64,000 bases of DNA from an uncultured Granulosicoccus sp. (GTDB lineage Bacteria > Pseudomonadota > Gammaproteobacteria > Granulosicoccales > Granulosicoccaceae), in the NCBI GenBank assembly GCA_947495035.1, contig CANLXI010000004.1, positions 186,001 through 250,000 of the forward strand. The letters run 5' to 3'. A program made the position numbers and the translations under genes. The notes under the pieces are model-generated. The model made no database searches. It saw nothing but the letters and a program-made list of their open reading frames with translations, and was not told the DNA's origin. Shown piece after piece: positions 35,109 through 44,988 of this stretch (the stretch's first letter is position 1; every line of letters starts with the position of its first letter).

Positions 35109-36653
35109 GTGGCCAAGGTCATGAAAACGCCAGGCGTCTATATCGTCGAGAAAAGTGCCTTTCCCAGCTCTGTCGTCGAGGTGGCCACCGCCGTGCCTGC
35201 ATTCGTGGGTCATACACAAATGGCACTCGATAGGCGAACGTCGCTGACAAACGCGCCAAGGAGAATCACATCCATGGCCGAGTACCACCAGTATTTCGGC
35301 TTTGGTCCCGAGATCAGGTACGAACTGTCCACGACACGGCCTGAGGGATACGACGGGGAGCCTGCCGTCCAGCAGGGTGATACCGACTATTTCCTTGTCC
35401 GTACCAGTCAGGATTACAACCTGTACTACAGCATGGTGCTGTTCTTTCAGAACGGAGGCGGCACCTGCTACATCGTATCCGTTGGGGATTACAGCTCCGA
35501 ACCGGATTCCGGCACATTGATGGCAGGCATTGATCATCTGGTCAAGGAGCAAGAGCCGACCATGATTGTCGTGCCAGATGCCGTGTTGCTCGGTGAAAGG
35601 GTCAATTGCGCAGATGTGCAGAAAAAGGCCATGGATCAATGTGCAAAGATGCAGAGCCGAATCGCCATACTGGACGTGTACGAAGGCTACAAGGCCCGAA
35701 CCGATGGGGAGGATGTCATCACCGCCTTTCGCACGGCTCTCGGGGTGAACAATCTCGATTATGCCAGTGCCTACTATCCCTGGATTGATACAACCGTTCT
35801 GCAAGCGAAGGAGCTCGACTACAGACTGTTCGACGATGACAGCAAGAAGCGGTTGCAGGAGATCCTGACAGAGGAGCTGGGTATTGGCGGGGATACGGAG
35901 TCCTTGTCACCGAAGGCGCAACAGCAGGCCAGCTTGCTCGAACGTCTCGGCACTGACAACTGGACAGACGAGGAGAAGGCCGAGATCGATATCCATCAAT
36001 CCTTGTTGAACAAGAGCCTGATTGCCTTGAGCCCGATATTCAACAACCTGCTGGAACAGATACGGGACCGTACCAACCGTCTGCCGCCCAGTGGGGCAAT
36101 GGCGGGTGTCTACACCATGGTCGACAATACTCGCGGTGTCTGGAAGGCTCCGGCGAACGTCAGTCTGAATGGTGTTCTGAAACCTGCCGTGAATCTGTCT
36201 CACGATGAACAGGAAGACTTGAATGTCACGCCGCAAGGCAAATCCATCAATGCAATCCGCAGCTTTGTGGGCGAAGGTACTCTGGTCTGGGGTGCACGTA
36301 CGCTCGATGGCAACAGCCTCGACTGGCGCTACATCAATGTACGCCGAACGATGATCATGCTGGAGCAATCGATCAAGCTCGCCAGCAAGGCGTATGTGTT
36401 CGATGCCAATGACGCCAATACCTGGGTGACGATGAAGGGCATGATCCGCAACTTTCTCACCGGTATCTGGAAGCGTGGCGGACTGGCGGGCGCTGTACCC
36501 GATGATGCATTCAGTGTGCATGTCGGCCTGGGTGAAACAATGACCCCGGAGGACATACTCGAAGGCATTCTTCGAGTGACGATACTGGTTGCCGTGAGTC
36601 GTCCCGCTGAATTCATCGAACTGACCTTCCAGCAGCAGATGCAGAAATCCTGA
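35109..36653 (+). CDS. Contractile sheath protein (Pvc2-like)
   Basis: A 514-residue phage-tail sheath homologue. The N-terminal KTPGVYIVEKSAFPSSVVEV and AVPAFVGHTQ are the classic sheath start. The C-terminal domain has RRTMIMLEQSIKLASKAYVF, NDANTWVTMKGMIRNFLTGI and FIELTFQQQM, the conserved contractile-sheath tail. GTG start with GGAGG upstream. Only one sheath gene is present, whereas some PVC/Afp clusters have three. It polymerises around the inner tube and drives injection. Confidence 0.97.
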   Translation: MAKVMKTPGVYIVEKSAFPSSVVEVATAVPAFVGHTQMALDRRTSLTNAPRRITSMAEYHQYFGFGPEIRYELSTTRPEGYDGEPAVQQGDTDYFLVRTSQDYNLYYSMVLFFQNGGGTCYIVSVGDYSSEPDSGTLMAGIDHLVKEQEPTMIVVPDAVLLGERVNCADVQKKAMDQCAKMQSRIAILDVYEGYKARTDGEDVITAFRTALGVNNLDYASAYYPWIDTTVLQAKELDYRLFDDDSKKRLQEILTEELGIGGDTESLSPKAQQQASLLERLGTDNWTDEEKAEIDIHQSLLNKSLIALSPIFNNLLEQIRDRTNRLPPSGAMAGVYTMVDNTRGVWKAPANVSLNGVLKPAVNLSHDEQEDLNVTPQGKSINAIRSFVGEGTLVWGARTLDGNSLDWRYINVRRTMIMLEQSIKLASKAYVFDANDANTWVTMKGMIRNFLTGIWKRGGLAGAVPDDAFSVHVGLGETMTPEDILEGILRVTILVAVSRPAEFIELTFQQQMQKS

Positions 36654-36682
36654 TCTGAACACAGCCGACAGAGGAAAATACA

Positions 36683-37141
36683 ATGGCCGATAATGGTGCC
36701 GAGCAGTCAACCACAGTGTGGCCACTGCCGAAGTTCTATTTCAAAGTGACCTGGAATTCGGAAGAGATGTCCTTTCAGGAAATATCGGGGCTCGATGTCG
36801 AGGCACAGCCGATCGAATACCGTCACGGCAACAGCAAGCAGTTCGGAACCATCAGCATGCCGGGGCTGGTCAAGTACGGCAATGTCACCATGAAACGTGG
36901 TGTGTTCAAATCGGATAACAAGTTCTGGGACTGGTTCAGCCAGATCAAGATGAATACGATTGAACGTGTGCCGGTCACGATCAGCCTGCTGGACGAAAAC
37001 GGAGAACCCACCATGGTCTGGACTCTGGCCAATGCCTGGCCGACCAAGATCACCGGAACCGATCTGAAGTCAGATGGCAACGAAGTGGCCATCGATTCGA
37101 TCGAGATTGCTCATGAAGGCATGGTGATCACCAACGACTGA
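36683..37141 (+). CDS. Inner tube protein (Pvc1-like)
   Basis: A 152-residue T4 gp19-like tube protein. Features are FYFKVTWNSEEMSFQEISGL, EYRHGNSKQFGTISMPGLVK, NVTMKRGVF and the C-terminal ANAWPTKITGTDLKSDGNEV with EIAHEG. It forms the hexameric tube inside the sheath that holds cargo. Its last base is the first base of the next gene (TGATG), so translation is coupled. Confidence 0.96.
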   Translation: MADNGAEQSTTVWPLPKFYFKVTWNSEEMSFQEISGLDVEAQPIEYRHGNSKQFGTISMPGLVKYGNVTMKRGVFKSDNKFWDWFSQIKMNTIERVPVTISLLDENGEPTMVWTLANAWPTKITGTDLKSDGNEVAIDSIEIAHEGMVITND

Positions 37142-37599
37142 TGGCTGACGAGAATCTCGCTCCACCGGTAGCCTTCTACTTCTCCGTCTCCATTGGAGGC
37201 AACAATGGTGAAGAAGACAGCGCTTTTCAGGAAGTGAGTGGCCTGACTTCGACCATTGAAGTGGAAAGCTATTCGGAAGGTGGCGAGAACACGTTCGTGC
37301 ACAAGCTCCCCAAGGCTGTTTCGCATCCCAACCTCATGCTCAAACGAGGCATCGCGCCCATTGACGCATCACTGGTGGAATGGTGCCAGGACGTTCTGGA
37401 CAACGGTTTCGCCGTGGCCATCGAGCCGAAGGAGGTGGTCGTGAAGCTGCTTGATGCAAACGGGGACCCGGCGCGTAGTTGGACGCTGTCGAATGCCTGG
37501 CCTGTGAAGTGGGAGGTGGGAGCCTTCGAGTCAACCCGCAACGAGCTTGCCATCGAAACCATCGAACTGGCCTATAACACACTCAAACGAAACGACTGA
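37141..37599 (+). CDS. Second tube protein (Pvc5-like, tube initiator)
   Basis: A 152-residue paralogue of the preceding tube protein: AFYFSVSIGG, AFQEVSGLTSTIEVESYSEG, LMLKRGIAPIDASLVEWCQD and SNAWPVKWEVGAFESTRNEL. The divergence in the middle suggests the specialised ring that joins tube to baseplate, as Pvc5/Afp5 does. Two tube paralogues per operon are normal for this class. Confidence 0.93.
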   Translation: MADENLAPPVAFYFSVSIGGNNGEEDSAFQEVSGLTSTIEVESYSEGGENTFVHKLPKAVSHPNLMLKRGIAPIDASLVEWCQDVLDNGFAVAIEPKEVVVKLLDANGDPARSWTLSNAWPVKWEVGAFESTRNELAIETIELAYNTLKRND

Positions 37600-37606
37600 T
37601 GATCAG

Positions 37607-37801
37607 ATGACTATCGAGCTTCGACAATTGCTGATACGTTCCCGAGTCGGTAATGATGAATCACAGGATACGGACATCATGGCTGACAGCGAGGCGCGCA
37701 ATCATTCTCCTGGAGACGGTTTTGCGGACTCTCTGCTGGATGAGCTGGATGAATGGAAGCACCGGCTTGCCGATCATGTGAAATCACCTCGAGAGCGCTG
37801 A
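37607..37801 (+). CDS. DUF5908 small eCIS protein
   Basis: A 64-residue protein with the N-terminal block MTIELRQLLIRSRVG, which matches the short DUF5908 signature (xIEIRxLxIRxxV). The rest is polar. The ATG at 37607 is preferred over a longer frame that begins inside the tube gene. Its stop overlaps the start of the LysM gene. Such small genes occupy the same position (Pvc6-like) in other eCIS operons; function unknown. Confidence 0.85.
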   Translation: MTIELRQLLIRSRVGNDESQDTDIMADSEARNHSPGDGFADSLLDELDEWKHRLADHVKSPRER

Positions 37802-38490
37802 TGGGTGATCGCTACGAAAAATCCGGTAAACGACTTGCAGTGACACCTTGCAAGGTCAAGAAGGACGGGAGTATCTCTGTCGATGGAGATCCGTTCGAGT
37901 TGATGCTCAACCCGGCTTCATGGAAACACCGGAAGCAGATTCGATATGTCGATAGCAAGGAACTAGGCAAGTCCGGGAATCATCCGAGATTCAGCAGGAT
38001 GAACGGGGATACGCTTTCCTTCGATTACCTCGTTGATTGCACTGGCGTGACAGCCCCGGCCAAACACAGCGTCAGAGACCAGATCGACAAGCTCGAGAAG
38101 ATAATCTACACCTACAATGGCAATTTGCATGAGCCGCGTGTTGTCCGCCTGCTGTGGGGCACTTTGATCTTTTTCGGACGACTGCAGAGCTTGAACATCG
38201 AATATACCCTGTTCAAGCCTGACGGTGAACCGCTGCGCGCCAAGGTGGCGTTATCGTTTACCGGGTTCATGAGCACCGTGGAAATGGCGCTACGGGCCAA
38301 TCGTTCATCGCCAGATCTGAGTCACCTGATCGTCGTCAAGGCCGGTGACACCTTGCCATTGTTGTGCGAGCAGGTCTACGAGGATGGTTCCTATTACCCG
38401 GAAGTTGCTCGCTACAACGGCCTGACCGAGTTTCGTCATCTCGAGCCCGGTATGCGACTGGCGTTTCCACCATTGCGCAGGGAGCACTGA
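37801..38490 (+). CDS. LysM-domain baseplate/tube adaptor (Pvc7-like)
   Basis: A 229-residue protein. The N-terminal part contains FELMLNPASWKHRKQIRYVD, typical of the gp53/Pvc7 group, and DTLSFDYLVDCTGV. The C-terminal 50 residues form a LysM-like fold (VVKAGDTLPLLCEQVYEDGS then VARYNGLTEFRHLEPGMRLA). In related particles this protein links tube, sheath and baseplate. Start at 37801 overlaps the previous stop. Confidence 0.92.
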   Translation: MGDRYEKSGKRLAVTPCKVKKDGSISVDGDPFELMLNPASWKHRKQIRYVDSKELGKSGNHPRFSRMNGDTLSFDYLVDCTGVTAPAKHSVRDQIDKLEKIIYTYNGNLHEPRVVRLLWGTLIFFGRLQSLNIEYTLFKPDGEPLRAKVALSFTGFMSTVEMALRANRSSPDLSHLIVVKAGDTLPLLCEQVYEDGSYYPEVARYNGLTEFRHLEPGMRLAFPPLRREH

Positions 38491-38495
38491 ATCGT

Positions 38496-40289
38496 ATGGC
38501 AGAATCGCCTTCCACCAACAGTACCGGTCCACTCAGCGTCACCTTGACAAGTGACGGCACTGCAATCAGTGACAGAGTGGCGATCATCTCGATGGAGGTC
38601 GTGGCTCGCATCAATACCATTCCCTGGGCGAAAGTGGTATTCGAAGATGGCGACATGGCCGCGGGTAGTTTTCCGCTCAGTGATGGCACGCAATTGGTGC
38701 CCGGTGCTGTGGTGACCATCGAGGCGGGCTATGGAGGCCAGACCCGAACCATCTTCAAGGGTGTCCTGGTCAAACACGGAGTGCGGGTAGTGCGCAGCGG
38801 TCACTCCTCTCTGGTCATCGAGTGTCGAGACCCGGCTGTAAAAATGACACTGGCACGCCGAAATGCTGTTTACACGGACCTCAACGATAGCGAAATTGCC
38901 AGCAAACTCATTGGTAGCCATAGTGGCTTGAATGCTGAGGTCGAGAAGACCGAGGTAGTACACGCGGGCATGGTGCAGTACTACGCCACGGACTGGGACT
39001 TCCTGCTCAGTCGCGCGGAGGTAAACGGTCAGGTCGTCATAGCCGATTCAGGCAAGATCACGGTAGCTGCGCCCGAGTTCACGGGATCGGCTGCACTTGT
39101 CGTCACCTATGGCCAGGATCTGATCGCCTTCGACGCCGAAATGGATGCTCGCTCGCAATGCGCGGAGATCGATGCGGCTGCGTGGGACCCCGAAACACAG
39201 GAACTCGTCAAGGTGGGTGGAGAAAAGCCCAAGGGGCGAAGCAAGCAAGGCAACCTCACCTCCAGAGAGCTGGCAAAGGTGGTTGGTCCGAAAACCTTCG
39301 GCCTGCAAAGCTCGGCAATCATCGACAAACCTCAGTTAAGCAACTGGGCAAAGGCTGCACAACACAAGGCGGAACTGGCAAGAATTCGTGGTCGTGTGAG
39401 TTTCCAGGGTAATGCGTTGGCAAAGCCGGGCTCACTGATCACCTTGAAGGGTGTCGGAGATCGTTTCAACGGTGATGCCTGGATAGGCAGTGTGCAGCAT
39501 TCCCTCTCTGATGGAGAATGGATAACGGAGGTGGAACTTGGTCTGGCCCCTGAGTGGTTTGTCGAGACGCATGATGTTGATGCCTTGCCTGCATCCGGAC
39601 GACTTCCAGCCATCCGGGGATTGCACATTGGTGTGGTCGCCAGGGTACATGAAGATCCGGACAATGCTTATCGCGTGCAAGTGCGTATCCCTGTGCTGCA
39701 CGACGATGACAATCCTGTCTGGGCGAGACTCTCTCATGCTCAGGCATCCAAGGGATTCGGATCCTTCTATGTGCCCGAGATTGACGATGAGGTGGTTGTC
39801 GGTTTCATCGATGACGATCCGACACAGGCAATCGTGATGGGAAGTCTCTACAGCAAAGTCAATGAACCACCCTATGACATGCTTGAGCCTAACGACATCA
39901 AGGCTTATGTAGGCCGTTCGAAGGTGAAGATAGAATTCGACGATGAACGAAAACGGGTGATGATCGAAACACCAGGTGGCCATCGCATGACACTGGATGA
40001 CGAAGACAAGAAGGTGTGTGTCGAGGATTCACATGGGAATGTGATGACGCTTGATGATGCGGGTATCAGGATATCAAGTGAAACGGATATTTCCATCATC
40101 GCCAGGAGAGACATTTCCCTGGAGGCAGGCGGAAATGTCAATGTCGAGGCCAAAGGTGATATCAAGGCTGAAGGGATCAATATAGAACAGTCAGCCAAGG
40201 TGGGTTTCAAGGCAAAGGGCGGGGCGTCAGCGGAGCTGTCAGCCTCGGGTAATACAACTGTCAAAGGCGCCATGGTCATGATCAATTGA
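38496..40289 (+). CDS. VgrG-like spike protein (Pvc8-like)
   Basis: A 597-residue central spike. The N-terminal gp27-like domain covers about 1-360. An OB-fold gp5-like domain follows (AIRGLHIGVVARVHEDPDNA, then VPEIDDEVVVGFIDDDPTQA). The C-terminal region has repeating short strands (ISSETDISIIARRDISLEAG, NVNVEAKGDIKAEG), a triple-stranded beta-helix needle. The ATG at 38496 is chosen because longer frames run into the LysM gene. No extra effector domain is fused at the C-terminus. Confidence 0.95.
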   Translation: MAESPSTNSTGPLSVTLTSDGTAISDRVAIISMEVVARINTIPWAKVVFEDGDMAAGSFPLSDGTQLVPGAVVTIEAGYGGQTRTIFKGVLVKHGVRVVRSGHSSLVIECRDPAVKMTLARRNAVYTDLNDSEIASKLIGSHSGLNAEVEKTEVVHAGMVQYYATDWDFLLSRAEVNGQVVIADSGKITVAAPEFTGSAALVVTYGQDLIAFDAEMDARSQCAEIDAAAWDPETQELVKVGGEKPKGRSKQGNLTSRELAKVVGPKTFGLQSSAIIDKPQLSNWAKAAQHKAELARIRGRVSFQGNALAKPGSLITLKGVGDRFNGDAWIGSVQHSLSDGEWITEVELGLAPEWFVETHDVDALPASGRLPAIRGLHIGVVARVHEDPDNAYRVQVRIPVLHDDDNPVWARLSHAQASKGFGSFYVPEIDDEVVVGFIDDDPTQAIVMGSLYSKVNEPPYDMLEPNDIKAYVGRSKVKIEFDDERKRVMIETPGGHRMTLDDEDKKVCVEDSHGNVMTLDDAGIRISSETDISIIARRDISLEAGGNVNVEAKGDIKAEGINIEQSAKVGFKAKGGASAELSASGNTTVKGAMVMIN

Positions 40290-40345
40290 ACAATACTTGC
40301 AGTTTTCACAAGGCAGAAATACTCGTTGAACGGAATGGAGCGAAC

Positions 40346-40645
40346 ATGCCCCCAGCAGCCAGACAGACCGATATGCACGTGTGCCCCATGGTTACGCCGG
40401 GTTTGCCACCGATACCGCATGTCGGTGGGCCGATAGCCGGCCCCTGCGTGCCGACCGTTCTGATAGGCAAACTGCCTGCTGCGACCTTGGGTGACAGCGC
40501 CATTTGTGTCGGCCCACCGGATTCCATCGTCAAGGGCTCGGCAACTGTCATGATCGGCGGCAAGCCGGCGGCGCGCATGGGAGACAGCTGCGCGCACGGT
40601 GGCAGCATCGTGCTCGGTGAACCGACCGTGATGATCGGAGGTTGA
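40346..40645 (+). CDS. PAAR spike-tip protein (Pvc10-like)
   Basis: A 99-residue PAAR protein starting PPAARQTDMHVCPM. Repeated PAAR elements follow: PHVGGPIAGPCVPTVLIGKL, PAATLGDSAICVGPPD and PAARMGDSCAHGGSIVLGE. His and Cys residues should bind the structural zinc at the tip. GGAG lies before the ATG at 40346. A TTG start at 40286 is possible but has no support. The protein sharpens the VgrG-like spike. Confidence 0.95.
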   Translation: MPPAARQTDMHVCPMVTPGLPPIPHVGGPIAGPCVPTVLIGKLPAATLGDSAICVGPPDSIVKGSATVMIGGKPAARMGDSCAHGGSIVLGEPTVMIGG

Positions 40646-40651
40646 GCGGCC

Positions 40652-41074
40652 ATGCCTGATGGAAACGCCTTCCTCGGAACCGGCTGGTCTTTCCCGGTCA
40701 GCTTCAGCCCACGCGGCCGAGCAGTGGCGATGGTGTCCGAGGAAGAGGATATTCGTGAGGCGCTGCGAATCCTGTTCTCGACCGAACCGGGAGAACGGGT
40801 CATGCGGCCGAGTTACGGCGGCGGACTCCGCGCGATGGTATTCGAGCATATCGGTCAGGCAACAGTGACGGAGATCCGTGACCGGATAGAGCGGGCCGTC
40901 CTGTTTTTCGAACCCCGTATCGATCTGGAGGGTGTCGAGATTGTTGTCGAAGACGCGTTGGCCGGAATCATCGAGGTCACATTGAGCTACCGCATCCGCA
41001 GTACCAACACTCGCAGCAATCTTGTCTACCCCTTCTACCTTCTTCAGGGAACCGACATCGTGGGGTCGGAATGA
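40652..41074 (+). CDS. gp25-like baseplate protein (Pvc9-like)
   Basis: A 140-residue GPW/gp25 family protein with the conserved EEEDIREALRILFSTEPGER, VMRPSYGGGLRAMVFEH and RIERAVLFFEPRIDLEGVEI. The EPGER motif is the family hallmark. It forms part of the baseplate wedge and starts sheath polymerisation. It overlaps the next gene by 4 bp. Confidence 0.96.
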   Translation: MPDGNAFLGTGWSFPVSFSPRGRAVAMVSEEEDIREALRILFSTEPGERVMRPSYGGGLRAMVFEHIGQATVTEIRDRIERAVLFFEPRIDLEGVEIVVEDALAGIIEVTLSYRIRSTNTRSNLVYPFYLLQGTDIVGSE

Positions 41075-44000
41075 ACCAGACCCACGAGCGTGACGGCACG
41101 TCGCAGGCGGATCGCGTACAGCCTGCGCTGTCACCGGGCTACTTCAATGTCGATGAGCGAGGACTGCTGCAGCTGATTGCCCTGGGAGAGCGGCTTGCCG
41201 GGAATCTGCTTTTCCGGGATCTGAACGATCGCAAGTCAGGTACCTGGGAGCCCTTGTTTGCCGCTGATGAACTGGCTGTAATGGCCAGTATATCAAGTGT
41301 CAACATCGCGCAACTGGAGCATCTGTATCAAAGCCTCAGCGCCGGTGGTGACCTTGCGGCTCAAGGCAGGCTGATTCTGGATCTGGCACGACGATTGGAC
41401 CAGTGGTTGCTCCGTCTGGGGAACGCTGAACATGAAAGCGCCGCAGAACTCGCCGAGAGAATCTCGCGGATTGTCGAGGGCAGGCTTGCGACTGAATTGC
41501 ATGGCGTATTGTTGTTGCTCGAAGCGCTGCGGGAAGAAGCGTACAACGGTGAGACTGTGTCTGCGACAAGTGATCGATACAGATTTGCGCAGGTCTGGCA
41601 GGCAAGGGAATGGGCAGGTCAATCCCGGGAGGATCAGTGGGGGCATACCTCGACCGCAACAAGTGCCAGCCAGGTTGATCGCGAGGCCGATGCCGATGAG
41701 CGTCGTTCTCGCTTGCTGGCGGCGCGCTTTGCGAGTTTCATCGGGACCATCATTCAACTGCAGGAGCTGGTCGCACTGCGTCTCGAGGATAGCCTGGCCA
41801 GCGGCAGACATGAGGCGGCGTTCGGCCTGTACGTCGCGTTCTTGCGCCTCTTCGGACGCGCTCAAGACCGGCTGAACGAATTTCCCGGGCAACGTCTGGC
41901 ATTCTATTATCAGTCAGTGCTGGGCGTATCAGCCCGCAAGGCCCGTCCAGATCACGTTCACCTGGTGCTGGAGCCTGCCGCAGGCGTCAGCGAGGTCAAG
42001 GTAGCTGCCGATTCACTGTTTGTTGCCGGACGTGACAGCGCCGGTCGGGACGTGACCTACCGCGCCGACGAGTCGCTGAGATTGATGCCATTGAGGGTTG
42101 CGATGCTGCACACCTCCATCCGGGCACGAGACCGCCTCATATCGCCAGAAACCGAATTGGGACTGATCGCGCGAAGTGAAACGGGCAGCTTCCCCGACTC
42201 GACAGGCCAGGGTCGGGCACGACCGATGTTCGGTGTCAGCAAACTGGGAACAGGCAATCGGCCTGCACGCTTCGGTTTCTATACTGCCAGTGCTGCGTTG
42301 AATCTGGCCGAAGGCGACCGAATCATCATTGCCGATATCGTCATGACACCGGCTCCAGGAGAAGTATTTCCCGAGTTCGAAGATGCCTTGGGCAGTCTGA
42401 TCGATAGCGCTGATGACAATGCATTTCATGCGGATCTCGGACGCATACTCGGATGGGAATTGCTTGGCGCAAACGGCTGGCTGTCGCCCGAAGAAAGAAG
42501 GAGGTTGCTTGCAGTTGTCGCGCAACGCTTCAGTCCAGGTCCTCCCGAACGTCACCTGGCAGGTGTGTACCATACGATTCTCCCTTATCTGAGTCGTGAA
42601 CGGCTGGCGATTTTCCATGAATTGTTTCGCGACGCTTTCCTGCTGCGTTTTACCGGACCGGACGGCTGGGGTGAGACAAGTGACTTTCACTTCGAGCCGA
42701 TAGAATCGGCTGGGGACACGCATGCGCTGGGTATACGGCTTGTCTATCGTCCGTCTGCGAGTGCGGCCGCCATCGTGCCTTTTTCGCGCGAACTGCATGG
42801 TCCGGATTTCGACACCAACTTGCCGGTAATCGGGTTGCGCATGAATCCGGCCTCTTCCGTTCATGTCCGCTCGCTGTTTGATCAGATCGCAGTCGATCGG
42901 GTCGAACTCAGGGTGAGCGCGCGCGGTCTGACCTCGCTTGATCTGTGGAACCAGCTTGGCAGGGTCGATCCAGCCGCTCCGTTTCAGCCGTTCGGTCCAT
43001 TGCCGGATCGGGATTCACGACTTGTCATCGGTTGTGCAGAAGCAGCATCGAAAAACCTTGTTGCTTTCGATGTCGTGCTGGACTGGGGCGGCTTGCCACT
43101 GGGAGAGGGTGGTTTCATCAGACACTACGAGGGCTACGACAAGCGCTACGATACCGATACATTGCGTGTGCGAACGTCGGTACTCAGACACGGCGAATGG
43201 ATTGACGAAGGTGGTGGGGGCAAGCCGCTTTTCGTGAATGACGGTTCTGGCAATCGTCTGGACTCGCAACGGCGTCTGCCGGTGGATGTCAAGCAATTCA
43301 GTCCGCTAGCCACACCACCAACCGGGACACTCGAGTATTCGACACGATCTCGCGACGGTTTGCTACGACTTTCGCTTGATCCGACTCCGCATGGCTTCGG
43401 TCATGCAGAATATCCGCGTCTGCTGACCGATGGACTTACGACCAATGCGCGTCGACGAAAATCGGTCGTGTTGCCCAACGAACCCTACACCCCTCGAGTC
43501 AATCGCATATCGATTGACTATGTGGCAACGGCCGTGGTCAAGGCTGATCCGGGTATCACGGATCTGCACGACTCTTCAAGTGATCGACTGCTGCACGAGC
43601 ATCCCTTTGGCTGGTGTAATGCCTGGAGTCCACTAGGCCGTGAAGGTTGCCCCTTGCTGCCACGACATCCGATGGAGGGAATGTTGCTCATCGGCTTGCA
43701 GGGTGTGCGGCCCGAAGGTGAACTGAAACTGTTGTTTCATCTCAACGATGATGCGAGCGAGACGGATGATCTTGTGAATACCGAGATCGGCTGGTTCTAT
43801 CTGGCGTCCAATCGATGGCTGCATTTGCCTGCAAAACGACTGCTGTCGGATACCACCAAGGGCTTCTTTCGCTCCGGAATCATCACGATAAAGGTGCCCG
43901 CAGATATCAATCAGGACAACACGCTGCTACCTGGCGACTGCTGGTGGTTTGCTGTTGGCGCCAACGGTGCCCTGAACAGTTTCCCGACGTTGTATTCGGT

Positions 44001-44988
44001 GTCTACCAACGCACTTCGTGCGACGCGAGTTCCAGCCACAGAGGAAAACGCGCCTGCCGAGCCGGATCCGGAGCCCGGTTGGCCCGGTGGGCGGGGTGCA
44101 ATCTGGCAAAGTGCCGTTGGCGGCGTAGGCCGAGTGCGACAGACGGGCGTAGCGTTCGGAGGTTTCCCCGTGGAAACCCCTGCGGCTCGCCAAACCCGGG
44201 TAGCCGAACGCTTGCGACACAAGAAGAGAGCACAAACTCCCTGGGACTATGAGCGCCTGATTCTGGAGCGTTTTCCCGGGGTGGCCAAGGTCAAGTGTTT
44301 TACCAATACCAGTGCCGATCGAGATGATGAAGCGCCGGGACATGTGTTGGTTGCGGTGGTGCCGGATATCAATCGCAAGTGGTCATCCAGTCCCTCGACG
44401 GCACGGTTCGACTCACTGGAACTGCGGGAGATGCGCGCCTATCTACAACAATCGTGCTCGCCTTTCGTCACGCTGGATGTGCGAAATCCGGCACTCGAAC
44501 AGGTGCAGGTTCATTGTGCCGTGCGGCTGGACGAGGATATTGCCAGCGGTGAGGCACTGCGTCGAATCGACAGCGCCATCTCCGATTTCATTTCTCCCTG
44601 GAAGGATGGTGGTTACGGCGTTTCCTTCGGTTGGCGGATTCAGCGCAAGGATATCGAGGCGCTATTGTCAGCGTTCCCCTGGGTCACCTTCGTGACCGCG
44701 TTTTCAATGCTGCGTGTCACCCGTGACGGGACAGGGAAATACAGTCTTGATGATACCGCTGCGGCGGGTTCCAACGGCGCCGATTCGATCCTGAGCGCCG
44801 AGGATATCGCGCGCAAGTGGCGTCTTGAAGAACTCAGACCATCCGTTCCGTGGAGTCTGGCTGTGCCGAGTCGGCGTCATCGAATTGAAATCGTGCGAGA
44901 TAACGAAGAACGACAGCCCTCACCGGCAGGGGTTGGCAGACTCGAAATCGGCAGCACCCTGATACTGGGCAGGCAGGAACACTCGTGA
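41071..44988 (+). CDS. Large J-type baseplate wedge protein (Pvc11-like)
   Basis: A 1305-residue protein, in the size range of Pvc11. The C-terminal third contains RLRHKKRAQTPWDYERLILE, RFPGVAKVKCFTN, HVLVAVVPDIN and ALEQVQVHCAVRLDEDIASG, which resemble gp47/J-type baseplate proteins. The N-terminal part is probably the trimerisation and wedge-core region. Start overlaps the gp25 stop; end overlaps the next start (GTGA). Confidence 0.92.
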   Translation: MNQTHERDGTSQADRVQPALSPGYFNVDERGLLQLIALGERLAGNLLFRDLNDRKSGTWEPLFAADELAVMASISSVNIAQLEHLYQSLSAGGDLAAQGRLILDLARRLDQWLLRLGNAEHESAAELAERISRIVEGRLATELHGVLLLLEALREEAYNGETVSATSDRYRFAQVWQAREWAGQSREDQWGHTSTATSASQVDREADADERRSRLLAARFASFIGTIIQLQELVALRLEDSLASGRHEAAFGLYVAFLRLFGRAQDRLNEFPGQRLAFYYQSVLGVSARKARPDHVHLVLEPAAGVSEVKVAADSLFVAGRDSAGRDVTYRADESLRLMPLRVAMLHTSIRARDRLISPETELGLIARSETGSFPDSTGQGRARPMFGVSKLGTGNRPARFGFYTASAALNLAEGDRIIIADIVMTPAPGEVFPEFEDALGSLIDSADDNAFHADLGRILGWELLGANGWLSPEERRRLLAVVAQRFSPGPPERHLAGVYHTILPYLSRERLAIFHELFRDAFLLRFTGPDGWGETSDFHFEPIESAGDTHALGIRLVYRPSASAAAIVPFSRELHGPDFDTNLPVIGLRMNPASSVHVRSLFDQIAVDRVELRVSARGLTSLDLWNQLGRVDPAAPFQPFGPLPDRDSRLVIGCAEAASKNLVAFDVVLDWGGLPLGEGGFIRHYEGYDKRYDTDTLRVRTSVLRHGEWIDEGGGGKPLFVNDGSGNRLDSQRRLPVDVKQFSPLATPPTGTLEYSTRSRDGLLRLSLDPTPHGFGHAEYPRLLTDGLTTNARRRKSVVLPNEPYTPRVNRISIDYVATAVVKADPGITDLHDSSSDRLLHEHPFGWCNAWSPLGREGCPLLPRHPMEGMLLIGLQGVRPEGELKLLFHLNDDASETDDLVNTEIGWFYLASNRWLHLPAKRLLSDTTKGFFRSGIITIKVPADINQDNTLLPGDCWWFAVGANGALNSFPTLYSVSTNALRATRVPATEENAPAEPDPEPGWPGGRGAIWQSAVGGVGRVRQTGVAFGGFPVETPAARQTRVAERLRHKKRAQTPWDYERLILERFPGVAKVKCFTNTSADRDDEAPGHVLVAVVPDINRKWSSSPSTARFDSLELREMRAYLQQSCSPFVTLDVRNPALEQVQVHCAVRLDEDIASGEALRRIDSAISDFISPWKDGGYGVSFGWRIQRKDIEALLSAFPWVTFVTAFSMLRVTRDGTGKYSLDDTAAAGSNGADSILSAEDIARKWRLEELRPSVPWSLAVPSRRHRIEIVRDNEERQPSPAGVGRLEIGSTLILGRQEHS